Shown piece after piece: positions 44,010 to 56,765 of a stretch of 64,000 nt of DNA. Both the position numbers and the translations under genes were made by a program. The number at the start of each line of letters is the position of its first letter. Position 1 is the first letter of the stretch. The notes beneath the pieces are model-generated. The model saw only the letters and a program-made list of their open reading frames with translations. It searched no databases and was not told where the DNA came from. The DNA comes from Dasypus novemcinctus (lineage: Eukaryota > Chordata > Mammalia > Cingulata > Dasypodidae), in NCBI RefSeq assembly GCF_030445035.2, contig NC_080696.1:25309661-25373660 (forward strand), in the 5' to 3' direction.

Positions 44010-47000
44010 CCAGAGAAAATATTGGTAATATAATTAATTCCTTGGAAGTAATAACACTGAATATCAATGGATTAAACTCACCTGTTAAGAGACACAGATT
44101 GGAAGACTGGATAAGGAAATATGACCCACCTATATGCTGTCTACAATAAACACAGGTTAGACACAGGGATTCAAGGAGATTGAAAGTGAGTGGCTGCAAA
44201 AAATCTTTCAGGCAAACAGTAAACAAAAAAGGGCAGTAGTAGCCATATTAATATTGGATAAAATAGACTTTAAATGCAAAACAATTGTGAGAGACAAAGA
44301 TGGACACTACATATTAGTGAAAGGGATAAACTTTTAAAAAGAAAGAATAATCATAAACATTTATGCTCCTAACAAGGGTGCTTCAAATACATGAGGCAAA
44401 TACTGGAAAAACTAAGGGAAGGAATAGATGTATCTACAATTATAGTGGGAGACTTTAACACACCACTATCTCCAAAGAACAGAACATCTCAAAAGAGAAT
44501 CAATAAAGAATCAAAGACTTTGGACAATATGTTAGAGGAGCTGGACCTAATAGGCATGTAAATAACATTACACCCAAACAGGAGGATATATATTCTTCTC
44601 AAGCACACATGGATCATTCTCCAAGATAGAACACATGCTAGGTCACAAAGAAAGACTCAATGAATTCAGAAAGATTGACATCATACAAAATAATTTCTCT
44701 GACCATAGTGGAATGAAGCTGGAAATCTGCAAGGACCAGAGATCCAGATTTGGCAACAAGATATGGAAGCTAAACAACACACTCTTAGAAAAACAGTGGG
44801 TCAAGGAGGAAATCTCAATAGAAATCATTAAGTACCTTGAGGTAGCAGATTTGGCCCAGTGGTTAGGGCATCTGTCTACCACATGGGAGGTCCATGGTTC
44901 AAACCCCAGGCCTCCTTGACCTGTGTGGAGCTGGCCCATGTTCAGTACTGATGTGCACAGGAGTGCCGTGCCACACAGGGTTGTTCCCCACATAGGGGAG
45001 CCCCACACGCAAGGAGTGTGCCCCATAAGGAGAGCTGCCCAGCATGAAAGAAAGTGCAGCCTGCCCAGGAATAGTGCTGCACACACGGAGAGCTGACACA
45101 ACAAGATGATGCAACAAAAAGAAACACAGACTCCCATGCCACTGACAACAACAGAAGTGAAAAAAGAAGATGCAGCAAATAGACACAGACAAGAGACAAC
45201 CAGGGTGGAGGTGGGAGGGGAGAGAAAGAAAGAAATAAACAAATCTTAGAAAAAAAAGTACCTTGAAACTAATGAAAATGATAACACAACATATCAAAAC
45301 TTATGGGATACAGCAAAAGCTGTACTGTGAGGGAAATTCATAGCCATAAATTCATACATCAAAAAGAAGAAAGAGCTAAAATTGAAGAACTAACTGCACA
45401 CTTGGAGGAATTAGCAAAAAAATAACAAACTAAACCCAGAGGAAGAAGAAAGAAAGAAATAACAAAGATCAGAACAGAACTAAATGAGATAGAAAATAAG
45501 AAAGCACTTGAAAAAGTAAACAAAATCACGAGCTGGTTCTTTGAGAAGTTCAATAAAATTAACAAACCCTTAGCTAGACTAACAAAGAAAAAAAGAGAGA
45601 AGATGCAAATACACAAAATAGGAAAAGAGAAAGGGGATATCATCACTCACCCCACAGAAATAAGGCTATCCTAATAGGGTACTTTGAAAACCTATACTCC
45701 AACAAGAAGGACAATTTAGAGGAAATGGACAAATTCCTAGAAACACATAAGAAGCCTACAATGATGAAAGAAGAAATTGACAGTCTCAACATACCAATCA
45801 CAAGTTAAGAGATAAAAACCTCCCAATTAAGAAGAGCCCTGGGCCAGATGGATTGACAGTTGAATTTTACCAACATTCCAAAAAGGACTAACACCAATCT
45901 TGCTTAAACTCTTTCAAAAAATTGAAACAGAAGGACTATTGCCTAACTCATTCTATGATGCCAACATGACCCTAATACTGAAATCAAACAAAGACACCAC
46001 AAAAAAGGAAAATCACAGAGCAATCTCTCTAATGAACCTAGATGCAAAAGTCCTCACCAAAATATTTGATATTCATATTCAACAACACATTAAACAAATT
46101 ATACACCATGACCAAGTGGGATTCATTCCTGGTAAGCAAGGATGGTTCAACAGAAGAAAATCAATTATGTAATACATCACATAAACAGACTGAAGGAAAA
46201 GGGATCACATGATCATATCTATAAATGCAGACAAAGCATTTGACAAAATACAGGACACTTTATTGATAAAAACATAGCAGACCATCAGAATAGAAGGAAA
46301 CTTTCTGAAATTGATAAAGGGCATATATGAAAAACCCACAGCTAACATCATTTACAATGGTGAAATCCTAAAATCTTTCCCTCTAAGATCAGGAACAAGA
46401 CAAGGATGCCCACTATCACCCCTTCTATTTAACATTGTGTTAGAAGTAGTTGCTCAAGCACTGAGGCAAGAACCAGATATAAAGGTATCCAAATTAGAAA
46501 GGAAGAAGTCAAAATGTCAGTATTTGTAGATGACATGATCCTATACATAGAAAGCCCTGAGAAGTCTACAACAACACTTCTAGAACTTAAAAATGAGTTC
46601 AGTAAAGTCACAGGTTATAAGATCAATGCACAAAAATCAGTAGTATTTCTGTACTCCAATAATGAGCAATCTGAGGAGGAAATCAAGAAACAAATACCAT
46701 TTACAATAGTAAATTAAAAAATCAAATACCTACGATTAAATTTAATTAGAGATGTAAAAGACATACACCAAAAACAACACAATTTTCAAGGAAATAAAGG
46801 AAGACCTAAATAAATTGAAGAATATTCCTTGCCCGTGGATAGGAAGACTAAATATTATTAACATATCTATCTTACCAAGGTTGACCTACATATTCAATGC
46901 AATCCCAATAAAAATCAATGCAGCATTTTTAATGAACTAGAAAAACAAATCAAGAAATTATTTGAAGATGAAAGAGGCCCAAATAGCCAAAGACTTATTA

Positions 47001-48240
47001 AAAAAGGAAAATGAAATTGGAGGAATTACACTACCTGACTTCAAATCATACTACAAAGCTACAGTAGTGAAAATGGCATGGTATTGGCAGAAGGATAGAT
47101 ACATTGACAAATTGAGTGTTCTGATATAGATCCTCATATGATATTCAACAAGGCCACCTAACCCACTCAACTGGGAGAGAATGACCTCATCAACAAATGA
47201 TGCCTGGAAAACTGAATATCCGTACAAAAAAGAATGAAAAAGGATTACCATCTCACACATTACACAAAAATCAACTCAAGATGGATCAGAGACCTAAATA
47301 TAAGAACCAAGAGTATAGAAACCTTGGAAAACAATGTAGGAAAGCATCTACAGACCTCATAATAGGAAATGGCTCATGAACTTCAGCACAAGCACAAAAG
47401 CACGAGCAGTAAAAGAACAAATAGATAAATGGGACTTCCTCAAAATTAAAACTTTTTGTACCTCAAAGGAGCTAGACAAGAAAGTGAAAAGACAGCCTAC
47501 CCAAAGGGAGAAAATATTTGGTAACCAAGTATCTGATTGGGGATTAATATCCTGCATATATAAAGAACTCCAACATCTCAAAAATAAAAAGACAAACAAC
47601 CCATTTAAAAATGGGTAAGAGGTTTGAACAGATGCTTCTCAAAAGAAGAAATACAAATGTCTAAAAAGACATGAAAAAATGCTCAAAATCACTGTTAGGG
47701 AAATGCAAATCAAAACTACAATGAGATACCTTCTTACTCCCATGAGACTGTCGGCTATCAAAAAAACAGAAGACTATAAGTGCTGAAGAGGATAAGAAGG
47801 AATGGGAACGCTCATCCACTGCTGGTGGGAATGCAGAAGGATCCAGCCATTCTGGAGGACAATGGGCAGTTGCTCAAAAATCTAGTTATAGATTTTTAAT
47901 ATGAACTAGCAATTCCACTCCTGGGAGAACTGAACCCAGAGGAACTGAAAATAAGGACACAAACTGATATATGCACACCAATGTTTGTAGTAGCACTATT
48001 CACTATTGCCAAAAGTTGGAATCAACCCAAATGCCCATCACCAGATGAGTGCATAAATAAAATGTAGTGTATACATACAATAGAATACTACTCAGCTATA
48101 AGAAGGAATACAGTACAAACCCATGGGATAACATAGATGAATCTTGAGGACCTTATGTCGAGTGAAGCAAGCCAGGTATTGAAGGATAAATACTACATGG
48201 CTCCTCTGATGTGAAATAAGTAAACCAAGCTGTCTCAGGG
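44010..48240 (+). pseudogene. LINE-1 ORF2 remnant
   Basis: Endonuclease (44040-44720, including the ITLNINGLNSP start and the degraded GDFN region) is followed by a SINE insertion, the linker, and reverse transcriptase in pieces 45900-46172 ([11 protein letters not shown]), 46311-46529 ([14 protein letters not shown]) and 46514-46717, where the catalytic box reads VDDM instead of F/YADD. The C-terminal part is in 47197-47618. Many stops separate the pieces. Confidence 0.8.
44841..45255 (+). repeat. DAS-type SINE (armadillo)
   Basis: Good plus-strand copy: tRNA-like head (TTTGGCCCAGTGGTTAGGG, box-B-like GGTTCAAACCCC), body and A-rich tail. The 11-bp duplication AAGTACCTTGA lies at 44830-44840 and 45256-45266, inside LINE-1 ORF2. 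Confidence 0.92.
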
Positions 48241-51192
48241 AGCTAGAGACTGGATATTAGGCTTAAAGGAAATTGGGGGGAGAAGAAGGTTGCAAGCTGA
48301 CACGTACATGGGTGAAATCTATCATAAGCTGGAGGTAACTATTTGTAAAGTGATGGGACAAGATGGGGACATTGAGTGGGGCTTTTAGGGCTTGAAGGGG
48401 GCTACGGTTGGGAAGATGGGTCAGATGGCTCAAGGAATTGTGGGGAGGCATGGGGGAGCTTTTGAAAATGAGAGATTGTCAGGTATGTAGTTGAAACTAT
48501 AATGTTGAGAGAACTCTTTAGAAAATATAATAAGGAAGGATTACCTTTTTAAGGTGCTTAAGCAGGGAGCACTGGGGCAGTGCTTCTAGGGAGTGTGTGA
48601 GTACTCATTTTGTCATAGTGTGTTATATCATTGGGTGGAGACCTGTACAACGAGTGGGACGCTGTACCCACATCCTGGGAGGCCTGATGTTCTCAAACAG
48701 AGGGAATTGTGTCTCTCGAGAGAATTGGTGGCTCCAAATGGGCTAGGGCAGTCTAGTATGTCAAGTGCTCAGCATTGTTGCAAGTATCTGTGATTCTGGT
48801 CCTTCAGTCAATGAAGATTGATTGTCACTGTGGGCCCTGAGGGGAGGGGAGAGAGGTATAGAATAGATGGAATCAGGGTAACTGGGGGTAATGGAAATGC
48901 TCCACAAGATCACACAATGATGGATATAGGACATGTTAAATTACACCAAAAATACACGAAAGTCTATAGGCTAAAATGTAAACCATAATGTACAATGTAA
49001 GGTAACTAAAAATTTAGAAAATTGTACAGTCTAAAATATAAACCATAATGTAAACCAAAAGGAACCATGTTTAAAAGCTATGTTTCAATATCTGTACATC
49101 AGCTGCATCAAATATAACAGGAATATGTAAAAAGATCATTGCTGGGAAGGGGGAAGAGGGTTTGATATTGGTTATATGGGAGTCCCCTATATTGTTTATC
49201 TAAAACTTTTGAAGTCCAAATTAAAAATTAGAAGAAAAAAAAAGGAAGGATGTAGACACTGAGGAAGAAATGAAAGAAATTGCCTTGCCACTGTGCATAC
49301 AGGTCAACTGCTATTGCAGTGATGAAAGGCAAAACTTCAAAAACAAAAATTTATAATATTTTCCATCTTTTAATACCCAATTTATTTTTGCTTTATTTTA
49401 GTTTTTCTAAATTAGTATTTATTCTCTTTCTAATCTTTAAACCTATCACTATATTTCATTTTCCTATTGATTGAATTTGGTAATATATTAGGCTTCTTTT
49501 TTAAAGAAGTTTTGGACCATAGAGAGGTCCAACTATGGCCGGAGAGAAACACTGGTGTGGGGTGTTATGGATGGGGACACATGGTTGGGAGGGAGTACTC
49601 CAGGGCATGTATATAGGGTACATAAAAATGTTTGGATATATGTTGGGTATTTTCATAGTAGTTACAGTTACAAATGATAACTGAGGGAGTGCTGAGTTCC
49701 TAGCCAGGGGAGCTTTATCACATTCCCGAATGGAACAGCAACAATCTCCCAAGGGCAATGGCAAAGACCAACGAAGAAGGATGGTCCAACAATGAGCCCT
49801 TGATACTGATGACTATGCTTACGAACCTGTGTGACTGAAATACGAACTAGGCCTAGAGCTGCAGGGTGCCTAAGAGTTAGCTCCTGAGAGCCTCCATGTT
49901 GCTCAAATATGGCCACTCTCTAAGCCAAACTCCACATGTAAATTCATTACCTTCCCCCCATTGTGAGACATGACTCCTGGAGATAAGCCTACCTAATGCC
50001 GAGGGATTACTACCAAGCACCAGCTGGTGATGTAACTAGAAAAAGACCTTGAAAAAAAGGGTCAACTCAGAGCAGCAGAATATCCCAGCCTACATGTAAG
50101 ATATTGTGTTAAAAACTGCTTTTTGACCTTAAATAAAAGGAAGAAATGGCAAAGACAAATGAGTTTATATAACTAAGAGGCTTTAAAAAGAGTCAGGAGG
50201 TCATTAGAGGGGTCATGCTTATGCACGCCTCGGCACGATCTCAGATACAGCTGAAGTAGATACAACCCCAGGAACTGGTTCTCCTGAGAGCTATGGAGAC
50301 CCACACATTCTATGGTCATGGCAGATGACTCTGGAATTCAGTGCCATGTCAGTTGACCCTACTTTGGATTTTGTGTTCCTGAGTGTGATGGAGTTGGACT
50401 CAGATGTGACCTTTCTACACATGCCTCTTCTGTCACTTTTACTGAACCTGTGGTTGGCACTGGGTTTGGTGTATACTCAGGAGATTTGAATCTCTGAACT
50501 GTTCATGTGCCAGCTGGGCCCTGAGCCTCAACAGAGTTGCAACTCCTACCCTCTAGTTCGTTGGACTTACCCAAGTCAGCTAACAGGAGGTGAAGATGGT
50601 CATCCACCACACCAGGGAACCAAAAGTGCCTACAAGTGCAAGAAGGAGAATTGCAAACATCATCCATGTGGAATCTAAGCCCCCTCTCAATATAGAGATG
50701 GAGGGGACATCACCATTCCAGGGTCACACGATGGAGGAATAAATTATGGATTAGAGTTGAGTTGCTGATATTCTACTGTGGAACTGTTGTGACTAGTAAT
50801 GGAAGAAATTATGGCACTGATGTGGGGAGAGTGGCCATGGAAGTTTCCGAAGGCAGGGAGAGGGAGGAAGAGATGTGATGTGGGGGCATTTTTGGGACTT
50901 GGAGTTGTCCTAAATGATATTGCGGGGACATTATATATCCAGCCATAACTGACTGAATGTTCTGGGGGAGAGTGTAAACTACAATGTAAACTATTATCCA
51001 TGTGGTGCAGCAGTGCTCCAAAATTTATTCACCAAATGCAATGAATGTGCCACAATGATGAAAGAGGTTGTTGATGTGGGAGGAGTGGGGTGAGGGGGTT
51101 GGGGAGTATATGGGAGCCTCTTATATTTTTTCAATATAACATTTTTAAAAAGTAAAGAAAAAAAATGCAAAAAAAAAAAACCCACCAAAAAA
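48241..51192 (+). other. LINE-1 3' tail (about 2.9 kb)
   Basis: Follows ORF2 directly and ends in the poly(A). A matching truncated copy is at 6054-8915, and shorter ones end at 58770 and at about base 50. It has no long frame. It contains tandem ATGTAAACCA/ATAAACCATA units near 48960-49080 and 6765-6860. Confidence 0.75.
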
Positions 51193-51201
51193 CAAATTGA
51201 G

Positions 51202-51515
51202 TTACGTATAATGGAATATTATTCAGTCATAAAATGAATAAATTTCTGATGCAGGCTAAATAGAGATGAACTTGAAAATATTGTAATGGAAGGGGTAAAC
51301 AAATCACAGAAGGACAAATACACAATGATTATTCTCATATGAAATATCCTGGGATACAAAAGTCAAAGAAATAGACATTACTAGAAGCAGTGAATAGAGG
51401 ATACATTTTAGAAATTTAGGTATAATTTAAAAAAAAAATTTTATATGTATGGAATTAGGGTCATAAAATGAGAACAAAAACAAAAAACAACACCCAGAGA
51501 TTGAATATTAGTAGA
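51202..51515 (+). repeat. Old LINE-1 fragment, right part
   Basis: Resumes the old plus-strand LINE-1 after the full-length insertion (ATGGAATATTATTCAGTCATAAAATGAA is a typical ORF2 end-region motif), then reaches its A-rich end near 51430. Confidence 0.65.
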
Positions 51516-51516
51516 G

Positions 51517-51945
51517 AATTTGGGGAAACAGACTTGGCCCAGTGGTTAGGGCATTCGTCTACCACATGTGAGGTCCACAGTTAAAACCCAGGGCCTCCTT
51601 GACCCGTGTGGAGCTGGCCCATGCGCAGTGCTGATGTGCACAAGGAGTACCCTGCCACACAGGGGTATCCCCTGCATAGCGGAACCCCACGAGCAAGGAG
51701 TGCGTCCCATAAGGAGAACCGCCCAGTGGGAAAGGAAGTGCAGCCTGCCTAAGAATGGTGCCACTCACACGGAGAGCTGACACAACAATATGACTCAACA
51801 AAAAGAGACACAGATTCCAGTGCCACTGACAACAACAGAAGTGGACAAAAAAACAAGACGCAGTAAATAGACACAGAGAACAGACAATCGGGGTGGGGGG
51901 CGAGGGGAGAGAAATAAATAAATAAATAAATCTTTTTTTAAAAAA
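51517..51945 (+). repeat. DAS-type SINE (armadillo)
   Basis: Plus-strand copy with head GACTTGGCCCAGTGGTTAGGG, body, and tail ending in AAATAAATAAATAAATC. The 7-bp duplication AGTAGAG lies at 51510-51516 and 51946-51952. Confidence 0.9.
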
Positions 51946-51952
51946 AGTAGAG

Positions 51953-52337
51953 CATTAATATTGATGAATTAAGTCCTAATGACATGAAAAATTTCAAATC
52001 TATTATAAATCTTTAATTAAAATTTTAAAAAATTGTTCTAAAGTATTAAGAAAATAGGAAAAATACAAGTATAACTTAGATTTATGAAAAATATGATTCT
52101 ATACTCATTTGAAAAAATACAGAAAAAAATTGTGACTAATTTTTTTATAGCCATTTATCTGAGATATGCTTCTATTTGTGAGTCCTCATATCTAAGGGTA
52201 GTTGTATACATGGACTCTTAATAATGATGGAAAGCAGTTTCTACTATTTTGTAATATCGGGATGCAAAATTCAGGAAAGTTTGTTGTTCCAAAGCCTGAA
52301 AATATGATAGAGATTTATGATATAAAACTTACAATCA
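51953..52337. other. No recognisable feature (3' flank of the V2R gene)
   Basis: AT-rich sequence downstream of the receptor's last exon. No clear poly(A) signal assignment was made. Confidence 0.4.
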
Positions 52338-53251
52338 CTATTTCCTTGTGGAATTCATTTTACCCCTTAACTGTTTCAAAGAATTCTTATCAGGTCTTAT
52401 CAGAATAATATAGCACTTGGGGGCAAAGATGCAGCCTAGTAATCCTGCACTGGAAGCCAAGATGGAGAAAATCTCTACAGCCACCATGACCTTTCCCTTG
52501 GTGCTATGGTAGACAGGGAGGAAGGTAACCCACACAATGCAAAACAGGAGCATGCTAAACGTCAAGAACTTGGCTTCATTGAAGGTGTCAGGGAGGTTCC
52601 TGGCCAGAAAAGCTAAAATGAAGCTTCCCAGGGCCAGTGAGCCCAGGTAGCCCAGGACACAGTAGAAGGCAGGGACAGAGCCCTTGTTGCACTCAATGAT
52701 GATGCTTCTGGGCTCAGAATGTGTGTCTATGTCAATGAAAGGAGGAGAAGTTCCCAGCCAGATTCCACAGATCATCGCTTGGATCAAGGTGCAGATGGGA
52801 ATGACAGAGTTAGAAACCCCTGATGTCAGCAGCCATCTCATTGTTCTTCTGGGTTTTATGGCTTTGAATGCCAGAATCACGGTGATGGTTTTGGCCAATA
52901 CAGTGGAAACAGCCACAGTGAACACAACTGCAAAGGTGACTTGACGAAGAATGCAGGTGGCTGTGTTGGGACGGCCAATGAAGAGTAAGGAGCAGAGGAA
53001 GCACAGGAGAAGGGAGAAGAGCAGGATGTAGCTGAGAGCTCGGTTATTCGCCTTCACAATGGGAGTGTCTCTATGCTTCATAAAGACCCACAGAACTGCA
53101 GCTGTGACAAGAGAGAAGCAAAGAGCTGTGCAGGCTAGAGGCACACCCAATGTATCCTGAAATGACAGGAAGGTCACTGCCTTTGAGACGCAGCGATTTC
53201 TCTCAGTATTTGAATACTCTTCAGCTGGGCATTGGACACAGTGCTGTGCAT
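52338..53251 (-). pseudogene. V2R last exon: cysteine-rich end, seven-transmembrane domain, C-terminus
   Basis: Acceptor TTTTTTCCTCAG|AT at 53252. The first two bases complete a codon begun in the previous exon. It encodes the end of the cysteine-rich linker (CVQCPAEEYSN), seven hydrophobic spans over roughly residues 30-290, and a short tail ending in a normal stop at 52338-52340. Family motifs include TPIVKANNRALSY (intracellular loop 1 and TM2), CILRQ, KPRRTMRW (loop 2), NEAKFLTFSML and the TM6 phrase WVTFLPVYHSTKGK. The 304-codon frame is uninterrupted, so this exon alone looks functional. Confidence 0.92.
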
Positions 53252-55359
53252 CTGAGGAAAAAACAAACACTCAGCATTTCAATGTCATACATTTTCATGT
53301 TTAAAAATGGTCACTTTGTTGTGAATTTGTGTACTGATCTCTTGGTGAATACTCTGACAAAAAGGTGTAAAATTCTCCATTCCTGACCGAGGAAGAATGT
53401 TTTCAGCTGCAGACAAGCGATATCTTAATCAAAAGGAATCTTCAGCATTTGGTGAGTCTAGATGGGCTCATCTGTTAGCTTAGTGATGTCACCAAGGACA
53501 TGGCTGCCTCCCCCTCATTTCACTACTGTCTATGGTGCCTGCCACATGGTAAGGTCTTTATGCTATTGCTTTATAATATTGCTCCAAAACTATCAGAGTT
53601 AAATAGTTCCTTTTTCACAATCACACTGAGTGAGGAAAAGTAGATTTAATTATTTCTCTGGGATATCTTAACCTTTATCACTACCTTAATTTCTAATGAT
53701 TACTGTTTTTTACATGTATATATCATAACATATCTTAGAGAAAGTCACTTAGCATTCAGTTTTCATTTTTTATTTTACTACTTTTGCAAAGTACTTTTTC
53801 CAAATTATTTTTTCAAAGTTATTTGGATGCTGTTTGGAAGGTTATTACTCTTATAAATATATTTCTGGGGGATTTTAAATTTTTATCATTTTATTGCAGA
53901 ATGAGGTACAATTTTTAATTTTGATTCATTGAATTGTTAATCCAAGATTTGGTAAATATTTCTTACAATTTTGAGATTGTAATTTTAGGTAATCATTTAG
54001 CATATATTTGATCTCCATGCAGGCAATAGTTTCTCTATTTCAACTATGCAATTCTACTTTTGCAGCACAGATAATATGGATATTGTAGCAATAATCATTT
54101 CAGAAATAATTTATCATGTCATTGTGTCAATAATCTTATATTACAAAATAAGCCATATTTTGTTGACTTCTGACTTAAAGTTCTTTATTCATTTTTTAGA
54201 GGAGATATTCATGAAATAGTAGAAAAGTGTAAAACAATCAGTTAATTCTTTCTCACAACTATTCACTCCTCTTTGATTGAGTGACTGCCTTGGATTCTGA
54301 CTTTATTCTTTAAGAGACATGCTCTGCACACATAAGCGTATGCATGTCAGTTGTGTGTCCAGTATTGTTGTTTTTCTTCTATTTCTCCTTCTTGGTTTAC
54401 ATCCTTATTTGTTATTGCAAATCCTTTATGAGAAAAGTAATTTTTTTAGTTTCTTCATTTCTAAAAATATCTATTCTTTCTCTCCCAAGTGATTGAAACT
54501 AAAAGGTTCTTAATGTTAATATGGTTGTGATTATATGGTTGGAATTGTATAGTATTTATGGATAAAATCAAATCATTGCAGTACTTAACTTTGTATTTTG
54601 AAAAATTTAGTCACTAATTAACCATTCCATATTTCATACGTATTTCACAATACAGGTTTTATTTTTATATCTCCTATATAAGTATATTTGAAATCTATGT
54701 ATATGTTGCAGCCAAAATTCAGTGTGCCAAATTATAACTTTTATTAGGATCTTGTAACCTCACTTCAAATACATATATATATAGATATATATGTATGTGT
54801 ATAAAAATATATTTTTTCTCTGCATTATATTATAAACTTCCTGAGGGCTAAGCTCATGATTTAATTAATTAAACATTTATTTATAAATTGATACACTCAT
54901 TTATTACAAGTACATTTCATTCTTTTCAAGAAAGGATAAATAAAGTAATAAAATTCTTCCAAAAATGTATATGAACCAGCTCTGTCCTTATCACATGAAC
55001 AATAGCATAACTAAAATCTTCAAGGTACTCACAAGTGCCTTGATGACCCTTACCTTCTAAATGTTAGTATGATCTACCATGAGATCATTGACTAAGGCTC
55101 TATCATAAAACACTGGAATGAAAGAAAAAATGCTCATTCAAATCCGTGCCACAGTTAAGTCTAATTGAATGAGCAGAGCCGTAAGAGAGCTTAACCAACA
55201 TGAGTAACCCTGGTGATTATAACATGGATATGTGAAAACGATCAGTGACTGCATAACCTGAGAACAATGATGTCTTAGGACCCTATGGAATATTCTTTTG
55301 TTTCCTTTATATTGATTACTTCTCAGGTATTTTTATAGGTTGGCTACATATTTTCATAC
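53252..55359 (-). other. V2R intron between the 124-bp and last exons
   Basis: AT-rich intron of 2.1 kb with a TA-rich microsatellite near 54768-54800. No repeats clearly assigned. Confidence 0.7.
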
Positions 55360-55483
55360 CTGTCTGATTGGAAATGCCTCCCTCTGGGCATAAGACACAA
55401 GTAAAGCAGCACACAGGCCTTCCTTCTTGTGGAAGTTTCCTGAATCCTGAATGGCAACTCTGGCTACATACAGATTGAGGAGT
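55360..55483 (-). pseudogene. V2R 124-bp exon (cysteine-rich domain)
   Basis: Acceptor TTTCTTCTGCAG and donor ACAG|GTATGA. 124 bp is the diagnostic size of this exon in V2R and related class C receptors. It encodes SVCSQSCHSGFRK, GRPVCCFTC and CPEGGISN, the start of the nine-cysteine module that couples ligand-binding domain to the membrane part. Open, ends in phase 1. Confidence 0.92.
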
Positions 55484-56537
55484 CTGCAGAAGAAAGAGAC
55501 AATTATTGGTCATATTATTGAACATATTACCAATTATGAGGAAACATCTATATCTACCTCTTAATAAGAGAAAACAATTTCTCATCTATTTTGTAAACAA
55601 GTTTCATTCCAATCTCTAGCATGTTGATATTACATGGACATTAACTTTATACAAAAATCAAACAATGTACTACTATATCAGAATACTTTTATTTCACATA
55701 TCATGGGTAACATTACCTTGGTTTTACTCTCCTATAATTTAAGCACATGATGAAAAACTCTTTCAAACAAGGCTTATTATAATGGTGGTACTAGGGCATT
55801 ATAAGCCTAATAATATTGCCTTGTTGTCATAAGTATCTGAATAGAAAATGTTAATTTCTAGAGAGGAAAACACAATTACAAAAGTAATCTCATTAATAAA
55901 ATGAATTGCATAAAATATATAGACCAGATAGAGAAAAGCAATAAGAATGTGGTTAATCCCGTTCTGGGTTATTTCCCAGTATGCCACCAATTTGGAGAAA
56001 CTTAACTGGACTTTAAAGACAAAGGCTCTTTTGTTTAACAAATCACTGGCAAAATTCCCTTTGCTTTTTCAATTTTGGAAAGACTAGATGAAATTCATGG
56101 TGCATTAAGATAAATGAACTTTGATGCTGAGTGGTATTGAAATGACCACAGGAAAATGTGAATTGTGGATATAAGTTGACATTTTAATTGTGTATTCTAT
56201 TTATGTTTATAATGCCTCTAATAAGGATCATCCATACATGATTAGTCTTCTCAAGACCCCAGAGGAAATTAGTAGGTTACTTAATGTACCCTGTCAGTGC
56301 ACGCACTCAAATGCTGCATTGTACTTTAATTCCAAATGAAAGATTATAGATTATATACCTGATACTTTAAAGGCAAGTTCTCAAAATATCTGTGTGGTTG
56401 CATAATATGAAGTCAAGAAATTAATTTTAATTTATGAATTTAGTCCCAAGATCAAGGGCTGAAAAGTTAATCTAATATGAAGAGAGTTTTGAGATAACTG
56501 TATAATAAATAAATCCTACATTGACATGGTGTCATAC

Positions 56538-56765
56538 CTCTTTAAATCCAACAGGCCACTCGATCATCTCTTCATGGAATATCAAACCTTGATGATGTGA
56601 AATATTGGAGACAAATTCTCCCACTTTAATGAGGAGGACAAGACCAGCAGGGAAATTTATGGTGTTCACGATATCATACTTCACCACAAAATTTCTTTCC
56701 TCATCTAAGGACATATGGTCACCAGCACTGTTTATAAATTGGATTTTACTCAGAAGTGGGTGAAG
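56538..56765 (-). pseudogene. V2R 228-bp exon (end of the ligand-binding domain)
   Basis: Acceptor CTTCCTTCCAG and donor AGAG|GTATGA. 76 codons, phase 0 to 0. It encodes LHPLLSKIQFINSAGDH, KYDIVN.INFP and MIEWPVGF, typical of the last part of the venus-flytrap domain in V2Rs. Open. Confidence 0.92.

Larger units (their letters stand above)
42603..51192 (+). mobile_element. Full-length, inactive LINE-1 with a long 3' tail
   Basis: Starts GGAGGTGGAGCAAGATGGC, the usual LINE-1 5' start, and ends in an A-rich tail at 51192. CAAATTAAG (42594-42602) and CAAATTGAG (51193-51201) are near-identical flanks, consistent with a target duplication. Contents are a 5' UTR (to about 43050), ORF1, ORF2 (with a SINE inserted at 44841-45255), and about 2.9 kb of non-coding tail after ORF2. 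Both ORFs are broken by many stops and shifts. It sits inside an older LINE-1 of the same orientation. Confidence 0.85.

Noticed and set aside
52338-53251. Calcium-sensing or taste receptor as the identity of the GPCR
   Set aside because: Loop and TM motifs (NNRALSY, KAIKPRRTMRW, PVYHSTKGK) and the exon series 292/807/228/124/914 fit V2R better. CaSR and TAS1R were considered because they share the class C layout.
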